Source: Gautieria morchelliformis (lineage: Eukaryota > Basidiomycota > Agaricomycetes > Gomphales > Gomphaceae). Taken from it: a DNA stretch of 64,000 bases. The DNA lies in assembly GCA_015179125.1 (NCBI GenBank), contig WHVA01000286.1, positions 1-64,000 of the forward strand. Reading direction: 5' to 3'. The notes beneath the pieces were generated by a model. It was not told the DNA's origin, ran no database searches, and was given only the letters and a program-made list of their open reading frames with translations. Shown here one piece after another: positions 1 through 10,292 of the stretch (positions within the stretch are counted from its first letter, which is position 1; every line of letters begins with the position of its first letter). Made by a program: the position numbers and the translations under genes.

Positions 1-111
1 AAGTCAACCTGCAGACAAACTCAGGTCAAGTCCAGGTTCTGCTTCTGGGAAGTTGGCAAACCTGCGAGTCCAAGTCCAGGTAACCTGCAGGTTGACTTGT
101 GGACAGCCCTG
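1..111. mobile_element. 3' end of a hAT-family element (cut by window edge)
   Basis: These bases match the last 111 bp of the complete hAT-derived element at 37244-37931 apart from about one homopolymer base. They end in the same terminal repeat (GTGGACAGCCCTG at 99-111) and are followed by the same 8-bp target sequence CAATCGAT at 112-119. The body of the element lies outside the window to the left. It carries CCTGCAGGTT-type subterminal repeats and no coding sequence here. Confidence 0.85.
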
Positions 112-1935
112 CAATCGATGCTCTCCTCTGACCTAGATTAGTTGCATGGTGCTCACAGTGTGATCCATGAGTATGTGCATCTGCCTGTGAAGTGAATTAT
201 AATCTACCATAATGAGATGGTAAGTGAGAGGTCTGACTTACAGGGCATGCAACTGTTGTGATCAATGCTTTGCAATTGAACTTTCTCTAAGTCCAACATT
301 CCCACTCTTTTAACAGAGCATATTAAAATATATTTACAGAATCTTAAGAAGAGTTATCCAATAGTTTACCAGGTATGGTTACTGGTTAATGGACCGACAA
401 GGATGTTGGTCTTGACATCACAAAATCAGTCATCAGCTCCCCATCAGTCAATAGATCTAACTGAGTAAGATGCTTGTGTGTTGATCAAGTCCTGGATCAG
501 AGGGACGGCTTGAGTGGGAGCAAAAGAGCGAATGTGTTCTATAGCACCACCAATGTTGTATGGAGGCACTGGAGCTCGTGGGATGTGAGTGGAATGATGT
601 GTCAAGATGACTTGACTGTCCTTTGGAAGGGACATGGAGATCAAGTGCAGATGCAGATGCAGGTGCATATACATTGGAGCTCAAGGAAGAAATGATCATG
701 CTGACTGTCTGCAGGGCAAGGACAGTTGCTCATGGAGATATCACATGTTGAGAGGAGCATTATGTATGTCCATATTTCTCAAATCCCCCTGTAGGATAAT
801 GTCAGGATTGGTTCTTTTAGGGTTTAATCGTGGGTGTCAATGAATTTGAGACACCTGAATGCAGTGAACCAAGAAGTCCTTGTGTGAAGTGACTACATAG
901 TTGGAAAGAATACCAGACTCATACTACTACAAGATCAGGATACACGATAGATGAACCCCAAGTGTACTGTCAAAGTGAAGCCTTTACAAGACTCAGCGAA
1001 ACTGTCCGAGGTGATAAGACTATGTAGTTGGCAAAGAATACCAGACTAATACTACTACAAGATTGTGGTACAGGATAGATGAACCCCCAGTCTACAGTCG
1101 AAGTGAAGCCTTTACAAGACTCAATGAAACTGTCCAAGGTGATAAGGGAGGGTTATCGGGATAGATGATCCCCTCGCCAGCGAAGGCCTCCAAACAAAGG
1201 CACCTTTTGGAGGCCTTTGCCAACAGGCCCAGAATAATGCCAAGGATTTGGAGTGAGGAGGATTGGTGGTGTCAACTCACAAGTTATGATTCCTGTTCTT
1301 GATCAAGGCTGAGGTACAATGGGAGGGTAGAGCTGTGTATGGGAACCGCTGTTCAACCAGCACTCTACATGGTCTCAGTTCTAGCTGCTCAACCAGCTCT
1401 CAAATGTCTCTTTATTGTAAATTTGTAGTCTGCATCAAAGGCCTTTAAAAATAACCAATTATCGCCTATAAAAAATGTCTACTGTCCTCATAAGGCCTAT
1501 TCAAACATCCCTCTAATTATCTATGAATTTTACCTATTTTTCCGAGGCTGTCTCCACTCAAACTCACTTATTTCTGTGCAGCAGAGTTGTGGATACACAT
1601 GTCCCCACAACTCTGTTTCGGACTTCCGATTTCAAACTCCGACCGGACGCTCGCATCACTCGCGGCTTGTGCACCCGTGGTCACCCACAAATCCGGTCAG
1701 GTGGCTCCTTCAGACTCAGCCTCTGAGTTTGAAAGGCCTAGTCATTTGCTTGTACAGCCTCAATGACTCAACTGACTCATGCACACCTTGGTGAGTCACA
1801 TGCTCATGACTCACCCAAGCTGTCATGAATCACATGGGCCCAATTAATGACTCATTCCTGACCAATCAAGCCCTGATTGGTGGAAAACCTAGTGGAGTCA
1901 CCAGTAGGAGTCATTTCTAGTCACTGTGAGTCATT
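112..1935. repeat. Segmental repeat S, copy A
   Basis: This copy is almost identical to 37932-39755. The few differences I saw are mostly single-base changes in homopolymers. Its first part, about 112-1140, is also present inverted at 25559-26436. It contains an internal tandem duplication of about 130 bp (near 890-1130) and a short hairpin-like word around AAGGCCTCC at 1183-1222. The small ORFs here are repeated in every copy, encode low-complexity His/Leu-rich peptides and show no family signature, so I call none of them genes. It is the downstream flank of the NACHT-WD40 gene in its other copies. Confidence 0.85.
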
Positions 1936-2139
1936 GTAATGGGATCCTGGGTAGACGGAGTACCAATGCGGCGATGCTTGAGCGTTCCCTAGGAAGTCCA
2001 CGTATGGTTCCTGTATGGCTATTATGTCGTACCTGTCGGGTGGGCATTTTGTCAGTAAGTCTGTGACTGCGGTGAGGGATTTATTCATGTTCTGTTGTCT
2101 TATCTGCAATGTTTTTCTCTCTTGTGCCTCGTTATTCAT
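1936..2139 (-). pseudogene. LINE copy 2 ORF2, N-terminal endonuclease stub
   Basis: This begins at the ATG at 2139, overlapping the ORF1 stop. The first ~65 residues match the start of ORF2 in the full-length LINE, including the motif IRQQNxNKSLTA and the IAIQEPYVDFLG block. The QEP motif is part of the apurinic/apyrimidinic-like endonuclease (metal-binding Glu). The similarity ends at about 1936 where the segmental repeat takes over, so no reverse transcriptase remains. Confidence 0.75.
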
Positions 2140-3829
2140 CTGTGGCGCAGGCTTTGGTGGTCTTCCTCTCGTTGTTGGTCGTCTATCTGGCTCCCTCCTA
2201 TTCCGAACTCATCTAGCCTTTGCTGTCTGTCTCCTTGTCCAGTCCAGCCCTGGTCTCTGTGCCCCCTCGGCGGGTTAGCCCCTCTTCCTTCGTTGCAGCT
2301 GTGCCTCTCTGTGTTGGTGCTCAGGCCTTGGGTGTTAACAGGATCTGGCGGCGCATGCCATCCCGGGACGCTGCGCAGGCCTGTCATATTGGTAGGGTCC
2401 CCCGTTTCTACGCCTGTGTCCGCAGTTCCCTGCTGTTCCCATGTCCACGGGTTCTCGTCAGGGAAATACTTGTACGTGTGCTCAGGGTCGTTTCTCTCTA
2501 CTGTCTGGCATGCGGCTCTGAAGCTGGGGAAGGTGCGGTCCCATGATGCGTGGCCGTGCGTGTCGCAGCTCACGCAATGGAATTTGTCCGGGTCAGTTTC
2601 CTCGCAGTCCGCAGTCCTGTGCTCCTTTCCGCACATCCTGCACCTGTTGGGGCCGGGGAAGTCAGCTGCCATGTGCCTGGTGTTGTACTTCTGGCATTTG
2701 AGGCACCGACGCGGCTCCCTCTTCATCCTTCTCCCCCAGGTACGTTTCCCGGCTATTATCGTTCCCTCTCGGATGCTTTGGTTCGCCGCTTCAGTTGTGG
2801 TGAATTTTGCGATCAGATGCGCCGTTTTTTGTCCAGCTGTTCTTCTGTGGGCCGGCTTTATCCATCATCGTGTCGCTATGAGGGTGCTGCTTGGCAGCCT
2901 GGAGTTGCGTTCTATCTTTCTCATCTCAGTGAAGGCTTCCGGTGAGTGGCTGACGGGTACGTATTCTATGATGACTGACAGTTCCCTGTCTTTGATTGTG
3001 GCCGTGGCGCTGAATTTTTCCAGGAATGTCGCCTTGTTGGCCTGTATCCATCTTGCCGCCGTGTTTGTGGTGAGATCGAAGACAATCCCTCCATTCGCTA
3101 ACTTCTTGACCCCTATGAAGCACATCTCTCCCACGTTCTCCGACGTTTCGATCTCGTTCGCAGCTTTGTTTGCTTTGGCAACAAGCTCCTGCTCATTGAG
3201 TTCGTCGAAGACATTTTTCTCTGCCCGTGGATCACTGTCTATCAGGATTTGGTGTTCTCTAGCCCGTGCTTTGGCAAGATTGGTGGGGTGTGAAAGTGGT
3301 ACATTACCTCGTAGTGCAGCCGTGTACGTCACTCTGCTCCCCCATGTTCCTCTTCTCTGCTCATCTCTCTTCGGCTCCCATGTGCTTCGCTCATCTGTCT
3401 GGCTGCCTCTTGCGCCGTTACTTGGGCAGCTTCTGTCAGGTTCATCGCCGTCTCTGAGACCTGCTCCATCTTGTCCAAGACCGACTTCATCTTCTCGCCC
3501 ACGTACATTGCGACTGTCTCCCCCATGCTCTTTGCTGCTTCTTCCAACATTAAAATGGCTATTGCTCTGGCGCCCTCTTGCAGAGTTTTGACCATTGCGC
3601 TATGGGCTAGCGACAGGAGGGTGTAGCTGAGTAGTTCCATGGTTATGGGTTCGTCTCTTGCGAAGTAGCCGTTCCTGTCTAGATAGGTGCGGGCTCCTTC
3701 TTTGGTGCGGACGGCTGCATACGGATCTGCTAACAACTCTGCTCTGGACTTGCTGCCGCCTTGCTGGTTGCTGGCCCGAGTTCGGGGTTGCGACGCCGCG
3801 GTTGGCGGGGGGTCCGTGCTGGATGGCAT
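2136..3829 (-). pseudogene. LINE copy 2 ORF1 (Gag-like zinc-knuckle protein), broken
   Basis: The start is placed at the ATG at 3829 because it aligns with the ATG at 12724 of the full-length copy, with Met-Pro then a Pro/Thr-rich leader. The frame changes once near 3330. An extra TGA codon lies at 2865-2867, apparently from a 3-nt duplication. The C-terminal third keeps a triple cysteine array, beginning with CLKCQKYNTRHMA and continuing through further CxxC...HxxxxC knuckles, as in LINE ORF1 proteins that bind their RNA. The stop overlaps the ORF2 start in the arrangement ATGA, the same as in the intact copy. Confidence 0.8.
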
Positions 3830-4090
3830 GGCGCGTTTTTGTGGCGAGTGTGTGCGAGTTATCACAGCGATGTGCTAGCGATGCTCTGTACTTGGTTTTG
3901 GGTGTTGGATGTGTAGAGGATAGTGTTTTGTAAAATTTTGGTATGGTGGTTAGCGTGAGAAAGTTTTTGTCACTAACCTTGCCACCCAATAACTGACCAT
4001 TGTAAAGCTGGGATGGCGGTTGTGTCGCCACAAGCTGCAGTGACTGGCCATATATGGCCTGGTTTGCGGGAAGTCAAAATGGCTGGCAAA

Positions 4091-5905
4091 TCTTTTTTTC
4101 TCTAATTTAATGTCTTTTGGGGCGGTACCCTATGTAAGATGGTATATACATTCTCTTTCTTATGCTTGCCCCTCCTCTCCTTTTGACCTCTGTCTCTGCT
4201 TGTACTCTTTGGGAATGGCCCTGAGTATGTCGGTGCCTGTGTGAGTGGGGGTGTGTATCTTGTGCCTTGTGCCTTTGTGTCACTTTTTGGTTCACCTCTT
4301 CCCCATGCCCTCCTTCTCCAGCAGGAGTGAGATGTCCCTGTACTGCTTCTTGAACCACTTCGTGTCATGTATGTACCTGAATAAGTGTTCCAATGCCTTG
4401 TTCCCTCCCAGGAGAATTTTGATGGAGCTGGCCCCTCTCTTCAGCTTCCTTTCCAGCCTCTTTCTCTGCTCTCTGTAAGGTGGACACCAGAACAAAAAAT
4501 GGTGAACCGTCTCCTGAGTGTTCCTGCACACTGGGCAGAGGGGCGAATCTGTCTTTCCTATCCTGTATAGGTGCCTGTTCAGCGCTATGTGTCCCATCCT
4601 TAGCTGTATGAGCAAGCTCACTTGTCTGTGTGGTATGTTCTTTGTGATTTTCGAGAAGGCTGCCGATGGCATTGTAGGGTCAATCTCGTGCGTGAACATA
4701 GCTCTGGGGGACTTGGCAAAGACTGTCCATGCTTCCTGCTTCAGCTTCATGTTGTGCCGCTGGAACTCTGCTGCTCTGCTTATGGGTAGTGTCCCCTGGC
4801 ACTCGATAGGTATCTCCCACTCTTGGCTAGTCTCTCCCCTCACTGCCTTTTTTGCCCCCTCATCTGCTCTCTTGTTCCCTTTCACCCCCTCATGCCCTGG
4901 CACCCACCTCATAACCACTTTGGCTCCTGCCTGCTTCTCGACAACACCCTGGATCTTCCTGTGCGATGCATTGATGAGGTATTTTCCAGGTGGCCCACTC
5001 CTTCTGGATCATCTGGATTGCGGCTTGGCTATCCAGTGCTATTGCATACCTCCTGCTCCTCTCCAAATTCAACATCTTCGCTCCTTTGGCTGCTCCCACC
5101 AGCGCTGCCTCGAATATGGTATGCTCGTTGTCCAGGCCCATGTATAACCTTGCTGACTTCCATGTCGAACTTTTCACTTTTTTTCGATAAAAAATAATAA
5201 ATTTTTTTCTTTTATTATAATGACATTTAACTTTTTTAACTTTAAGTCTACATTGATTTATGTGTTGATTGATATATACTACTCTTTTCCATTTTTGTAC
5301 AGCACCACCGCTGCTCCTATGCGGCCTTCTATGCATGACCTGTCCATGTACACCACCACTTCCTCTCTGTCTGTGTTTATTTCATCCTTTGCCTGCTCCT
5401 TGTTCAGTGGGACTCTCAGAACGGAAGCTGGAGCCCATTTGGGCCTGAACACCACTGTTTGAATCTTCTCCATCGCGTCTGGTTTTAAGCTAAAAGCATG
5501 CATTATCTCAGGGATTGGTGACGCTTGACATATCTCTTCGCAGCCCTGCTCATTCTCTCTGCTAGTGGATGACCCTGGGGCAGGCATGTGAGCCGCACTG
5601 GTGCTCTATGCACTAGATTGGCTATGAGTAGTGGGAATGGGAGGAGGTTTGCATGCATGTCCAATGTGTCATTGGCTGTAGTTCTAAAGGCTCCTGTGAT
5701 ATGCAGCGCCGCCTGCCGTTGGATCCTTCCCAGTTTGTTCACAAACCCTTTGGTCCCCTTGGTCCTCTCTGTTGCTGGTATAAAAAATACGTCAGCTGTA
5801 TATAACATTCTCAGTACTGCCACTGTCAGGTAGTATGTTCTCATGTGCTTAGCTGTGACACCCTTTGATGGCTTTGCTAGCCTTCTGTATTGACCTATAT
5901 ATGCT
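4091..5905 (-). mobile_element. LINE copy 3: 3' half of ORF2 with poly-A end
   Basis: This is a 5'-truncated minus-strand copy covering the C-terminal part of the RT region, the connection region, RNase H and the terminal zinc knuckle of ORF2. Recognisable blocks include YYLTVAVLRMLY near 5840, the RNase H start with a degenerate first Asp region (VVVYMDRSC, where the intact copy has YTDGSC), the VMRWVPGHEGVKGN motif near 4910, and CPVCRNTQETVHHFLFWC near 4540. It is frameshifted at least twice (near 5550 and 4980) and interrupted by an AT-rich piece. The 3' end is an A-rich tail at 4091-4100. Confidence 0.8.
5165..5283. other. AT-rich insert inside LINE copy 3
   Basis: About 115 bp of very AT-rich sequence replaces or interrupts the RNase H region between the coding blocks at 5284-5587 and 4890-5164. 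It has runs of T and no ORF. I found no clear target duplication, so whether it is an insertion or a decayed patch cannot be decided here. Confidence 0.45.
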
Positions 5906-6114
5906 TCACCTCCACTTGCTTGTGCACCATGTTGATGAGGTATTGTCCTGATATGGCCCTGTTCTCTCTGATTGTCTGTATTGCCGCTTGGCTTTCCAGC
6001 CCCAGCATGTGTGTTCCAACCCCTTCTGTCCTCAACATCTTTGTCCCCATTGCCGCTCCCAGCAACTCAGCTTTGAACATGGTATGCTTGTCTGCCGTGC
6101 CCATGTACTGCCTT

Positions 6115-6767
6115 TGTTACGACCATGCAGTTCTGACTTCCAACACTCAGTTCTGCACACATTCCGACCCTCTGATGGTTCCGATATTCTGCCCCTTGTT
6201 TTATCCCCTTGTTCTTTCGACTCTATTACTTGGACCCACCGGACTCCCCTCTCAGCATAGCAAGACCTTATGTCCTGTCCTCCTTGTAGTTTCGTTGTCA
6301 GATATGTTTTCTGACCCCTTGTTCTTTTGCCATTGTTTTAACCTACCCTGAACCCCCCTTGTAGTCCTCTTGTTCCCAATTAGTTAGTTACCCTGTATGT
6401 CTATCCGACTTCCACACTCTCTGGAATTTTCTTAGTACTACCACATTACATGTTGCCTCAGCTCTTTGTATAAAAGCCTCTCATGAATGTCTGTTATTCT
6501 GCAATCAGATAATCGCCTTTGATACTTGATTTCTTTCACTCTATCTCCTGTTATTAGCACAGCGAATTTAGCAAGACCTCTGCCTTTCTGCCTTCTGCCT
6601 TCCGACTCTGTTCCGACTCAAGTTCCGACTTCTGTTTAGTTCAATACTTTCTGACTTCTGACCCGCATTCCCAAATATTTAGGACGATAGTTCATTGGGG
6701 GTGCAACATATAAGTTGAAGCCATTGTCCTTTCCAGTTCCGACTTGCGGAAATCTTGATATGTAACA
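6115..6767 (+). mobile_element. Solo LTR, gypsy B family, TSD GCCTT
   Basis: The 653-bp LTR begins TGTTACGACC and ends ATATGTAACA, and is flanked by a perfect 5-bp duplication GCCTT (6110-6114 and 6768-6772). It is homologous to the 694-bp LTRs of gypsy B in the opposite orientation, including the TATAAAAG box near 6470 and the following CAATCAGATAATC block. It sits inside the RNase H region of LINE copy 4, so it is younger than that LINE. Many TTCCG words of the young LTR appear here as TTCTG or TTCCA, a sign of CpG decay. Confidence 0.93.
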
Positions 6768-6864
6768 GCCTTACTACCCATTGCTCTACCCCTCCTTGAT
6801 ACAGTACTGCTGTTGCTCCTACACCCCATTCGAGCATTGAGCTGTCTGAGTAGACTTTAAGGAG

Positions 6865-7425
6865 GACAATCATAATGGTCATGTGATACAGCATATATGA
6901 GTATATAATATACATTATAAGAGTATCAATAACAACATATAGGAATATATAGTAGTATTTATAAGGAGAATAACAGATGTTATTAGATGATTCTGTATAT
7001 ATTTAAACATCTCGAAGATATATATACATATGAGAGAGTATTAGACTACAAGATAGAGTAACAGATACTTGGAGAGATACTTGTAACAGATATGAGTAGG
7101 AGTATTAGTATGACTAGTTATAATGAGAGAGTATTAGACTACAATATGGAGTAATAGTAGTTGTCTAGATATTTGTAATATATATGAATAGTTATAATGA
7201 TATAGTGTATATTAAAAGTGGGTAGAAAAAAGAAGAAGAGGGGTAAAAATAAGAATCGGCGTTCTCATCGGCGGAGCGGCCGCTTGGGGAGGGACAAAAG
7301 TAAATTTATTTATGTCCCAACAATAAGATTGGCAGGTACCTTCATCCTCTTCTTTTCTATAATCTGAGAATAAAATGGGTGAAGCTACAGGTAATAAAAA
7401 GTTGTGAGCATCCATCCACCTAACC
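6865..7425. other. AT-rich insert with tandem repeats inside LINE copy 4
   Basis: Roughly 560 bp of AT-rich sequence separate two LINE coding blocks that are contiguous in the intact element. Inside it, a unit beginning GAGAGAGTATTAGACTACA recurs about 94 bp apart (near 7033 and 7127), followed by related ATAGAGTAACAG and ATGGAGTAATAG text. AAAG occurs at both edges on the minus strand, which may be a short target duplication. No ORF or known transposon end was recognised. Confidence 0.5.
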
Positions 7426-7885
7426 TTTGAACTGTCTCCCACCTCCTCCTCCACTGCCACCTTCTTGTTCTTGGGTATGCTGATTCTGAAAGCCAGTTCC
7501 CATTTGGGCCCTCCTATTGTGACCTCTATTGTCTCCATGCACTGTGGCTGTAGGTGAAATGCATGTGTGATTTCATGGAGTGATGACCTATGCTTTTTCA
7601 CATATCTTCCAGTGGCTTGCTTCATGTGTTTCACCAATTGAAAATGTGGCATTGAAGAGAGGTCTAATGTATGGGATCAGTGTTTGGATGCACTGTTTCA
7701 GCAGTGCATTCGGTATTTCATTGGCCCCCAGTGCTTTAAATGGGTTTTTGCACCTGATAGCTCTCCAGATCTGGTCATCGGTAATCTCTTCATAGCTGAA
7801 GGCGGGCAGTGGGTACTCGTAGTCTGCCGGCAATGGGTTGCAATCTGGTCATGCTGCCGGGAAGAATGATTCAAATAGCACAGCA

Positions 7886-8403
7886 ACTGGTACACATGGG
7901 GGAGGCCACTAGGCAACCTTGCTGGCAGGGTGTGGTGACCCCAGCAACACAAAGGAGAGTTATAACAAACCCACAGATCAGACACAGGGATGACAGATGG
8001 CAGCACTCCTTGCAGAGAAGCAGATACAGGCTGGGTACGTGACCAAGATTATGGCAAATGACCATCAACGAGCATTCCGAGGTGGGCACAGGTAGTGATA
8101 GAGCAGAATCAAGAGTGGATAACAACAAGCACACTGTGAGATCAGCAACCAAGTAACAGTAACCACATTATGGATAAGACAACAGAATGTGAACAAAGTG
8201 GTGATATAGTAGGCATAGAGAAGGAAATGAAAACAATGAAAGAAGGGAATGAAGACAATAAAAGGGGGCTGAGGGTCATCCCTGGCAGTAGAACCAACAA
8301 GGTTTACCTTCAAACTCAGATCACTATGTAGCTGCTAGAGGCTGACTAAGCAACAGACATGACCAAATAATGCCAGAGGCATAAACAATGTTTTATCTGA
8401 TGT
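7886..8403. other. Unassigned interval
   Basis: This interval lies between LINE copy 4 and the next solo LTR. It contains ORFs only as chance open frames. There is no domain signature, no terminal repeat and no tandem structure that I could identify. It may be decayed transposon sequence. Confidence 0.4.
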
Positions 8404-9082
8404 TGTTATGTATCAAGAATTTCAGGGATTGGATCTAAAAGGGCAGCAGCTTCAACATATGTGTTGCACCCCCAATGAACTATCATCCTAGGTCTTTCAG
8501 AGATCGGAAGTCAGAAATCAAAAGAGGTCAAGGTAGAGAAAGGTTCAAGAATGAATCCAAGTTGAAAGTCAGATGTCGAGTCAGAAGTCAGAGGTTGGAA
8601 GATGGAAGATAAAAGACAGAGGGGTGGAGGTCTTGCAAGTACTCACTGTGCTAAGAACAGGAGATGGTGCAAGGGGGTCAGGTATCAAAGTTGATTATCT
8701 GATTGCAGGAACACAGAGTATACATGACTGGGTTTTATACAAAGAGCTGGAACAACATGTCAGGAGGTGGAAGTAACTATGACAAATGGAGTAAGTAACT
8801 AATGTAGAGAACTACAAGGGGGTGCAGGGTAGAGTCAAGAACAATAGGCAAAAGAACAAGGGGAACATAAGTCTAATTGACATTGGAACAAGCGGGACTC
8901 CTGATGTTCTGGACTTGGTGTCTTGCCGTGTCAAGGGTTGAGTATGGAGGGCTGATGAATAGAGTTGCAAGGGGAGGTAGAAAGGCCAAGGGGAGGTAAG
9001 GGTCAAGTGTGGCATATGTTGCAGAATAGAGTCAGAGGTGGTGTGGAAGTGGTGGTGTTGGTTGAGTGGCATGGCTGTAACA
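8404..9082 (-). mobile_element. Solo LTR, gypsy B family, TSD GATGT
   Basis: This 679-bp LTR reads TGTTATGTATC at its left end and GGCTGTAACA at its right end on the plus strand, the same layout as the gypsy B LTR at 48066-48759. The perfect 5-bp duplication GATGT lies at 8399-8403 and 9083-9087. It aligns over its length with the gypsy B LTR. Where the young LTR has GTCGGAAAG this copy has GTCAGAAAT, and where the young LTR has GCGGAAGACGGAA this copy has GTTGGAAGATGGAA. Confidence 0.93.
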
Positions 9083-9134
9083 GATGTGGTAGGTGTCCTT
9101 AATATAAAGACATAACAGTCCTTAGAGAAATATG

Positions 9135-9161
9135 CACTATTCAACTACTAGTTGAATAGTG
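9135..9161. repeat. Perfect short palindrome
   Basis: Twelve bases, CACTATTCAACT, are followed by ACT and by their exact reverse complement AGTTGAATAGTG. The word CACTATTCAAC also occurs in the arms of the foldback at 11202-11780, so it may be a footprint of the same element type. It lies just beyond the end of the ankyrin coding piece. Confidence 0.6.
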
Positions 9162-9205
9162 TATGAAACACAGGCCTTGACCGGATGTGGGGTGGAAGCC
9201 AAGGG

Positions 9206-10292
9206 TCATGAATGTTTCACTCGTTTATTCCTGCAACCTTCTTCACCAGCAGGAAAATGATCTTCATGTGACCTCCTCATGCCATCGGCTAAAGTGTGCT
9301 GCATAGTGTCCTCAGGTGGTATATCTGCAGCTACGCCCTTCTCCAGCAACAGTTGAATGATATCTTCTTGACCGCTTGACTTAGCCTCCTGGAGCATGGT
9401 GCCATGGTGCCTCCAGGGGTACAGGACAGCCCCGGCCTTCAGAAGCAGCCGAACAACCTCTGTGTTGCCTCCCGACACTGCCGCCTGGAGTGCATTGCCA
9501 TAAGAGCCTCCTACAGCAGTCACATATCCTCCGTGCTCAGGGAGTAGCTGAATGATCTCCATGTCACCTTTGAATGCCGCAGCCTGGAGTGAAGTGCTAC
9601 CAAAATGTCCTTTTGCATTCACATCTGCTCCATGTTCAAGCAGTAGCTGAATGATCTCTGTGTCGCCACTCCACACCCCCACCTGGAGTGGAGTATCATA
9701 TGAATTTACCACTGCATTCGCATCTGCTCCATGCTCAAGAAGAAGCTGCACAACTGCCCTGTTGCCTCCTGATGCCTCCTGGAGTGCAGCGCGATGAAAT
9801 CCTCTCACTTCATTCACATCTGCTCCATGGTCAAGCAGCAGCTGAACAATCTCCACGTTGTCTCCTGACACTGCTGCCTGGAGTGTAGTTCCATCTTGCC
9901 TTCCCATTGCATTCACATATGCTCCCCACTCAAGCAGCAGCTGAACAATCTCTGTGTGGCCTTTCAAGGCCGCTGCCTGGAGTGCACTGCCAAGTCTCAC
10001 TCCATGTGCATTTACTTCTGCTCCACTGTCCAACAGCAGTCATGAAGGAATTTCCAGTCCAGTGATGGAAGTGTAGTGAAGAGGGGCACCTGTGTTGCTC
10101 TCCCAGGTGTTGATCCCCAAGGCTTCATCAGGGTCATGGAGTTTAATCCAGTTGGTGTACATAGTATCTTTTCTTTGGAGAAGAGCCATGATTAGCCATT
10201 GCAGAGTATCTGAGCTACAACCAGTTGACCGAGCATGGTGAGTCCAGTGCTCCGCAGCGTACTGAGATAGTGGATAATTTTGGCATCTAATA
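9206..10292 (-). pseudogene. NACHT-ankyrin gene, piece 5: ankyrin repeats and C-terminus
   Basis: This minus-strand piece starts at the target site of the TA element. It begins with a NACHT-distal helical segment (SQYAAEHWTHHAR, typical of fungal NACHT-ANK proteins). After an in-frame TGA at 10040-10042 come about eight ankyrin repeats of the form GxxxALQAAxxxGNxEIVQLLLExGADVNA, ending in a basic tail before the stop at 9206. Ankyrin repeats mediate protein recognition in NLR-like STAND receptors. CGA at the stop would give Arg-Leu-Leu-Leu, matching the repeat consensus. It belongs with the pieces at 11855-12603, 18662-18942, 20536-21048 and 22279-22861. Confidence 0.88.

Larger units (their letters stand above)
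1936..4090 (-). mobile_element. LINE copy 2 (Tad/I-like), truncated at its 3' side
   Basis: On the minus strand this holds the 5' region, all of ORF1 and the first ~68 codons of ORF2 of the same LINE family as 12604-18660. It stops at about 1936, where repeat S begins. LINEs normally lose their 5' end, so loss of the 3' end points to later rearrangement or segmental duplication rather than incomplete reverse transcription. Its 5' edge abuts the poly-A end of LINE copy 3 near 4090. The exact 5' boundary is uncertain. Confidence 0.8.
5906..7885 (-). mobile_element. LINE copy 4: internally deleted ORF2 fragment
   Basis: Reading the minus strand from 7885, the text matches ORF2 just before the RT (PADYEYPLPAFSYEE block), then the RT start (NPFKALGANEIPNALLKQCI). 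It then jumps near 7640 directly to the region before RNase H (GRYVKKHRSSLHEI), so most of the reverse transcriptase is deleted. RNase H resumes at about 6860 and 6104. An AT-rich block (6865-7425) and a solo LTR (6115-6767) sit inside it. There is an in-frame TGA at 7849-7851. At 5906 it abuts LINE copy 3. Confidence 0.75.

Noticed and set aside
444..843. Small His/Leu-rich ORFs present in all copies of repeat S
   Set aside because: They overlap each other on both strands, contain dinucleotide-like runs (ATGCAG) and show no start context or domain; they recur only because the DNA is duplicated.
2095..3591. Long plus-strand open frame of almost 500 codons
   Set aside because: It is the antisense shadow of LINE copy 2 ORF1; the minus strand has the zinc knuckles and homology to the full-length LINE.
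6115..6767. Possible full gypsy element in the left part
   Set aside because: Only LTR sequence lies between the GCCTT duplications; there is no internal coding region, so it is a solo LTR.
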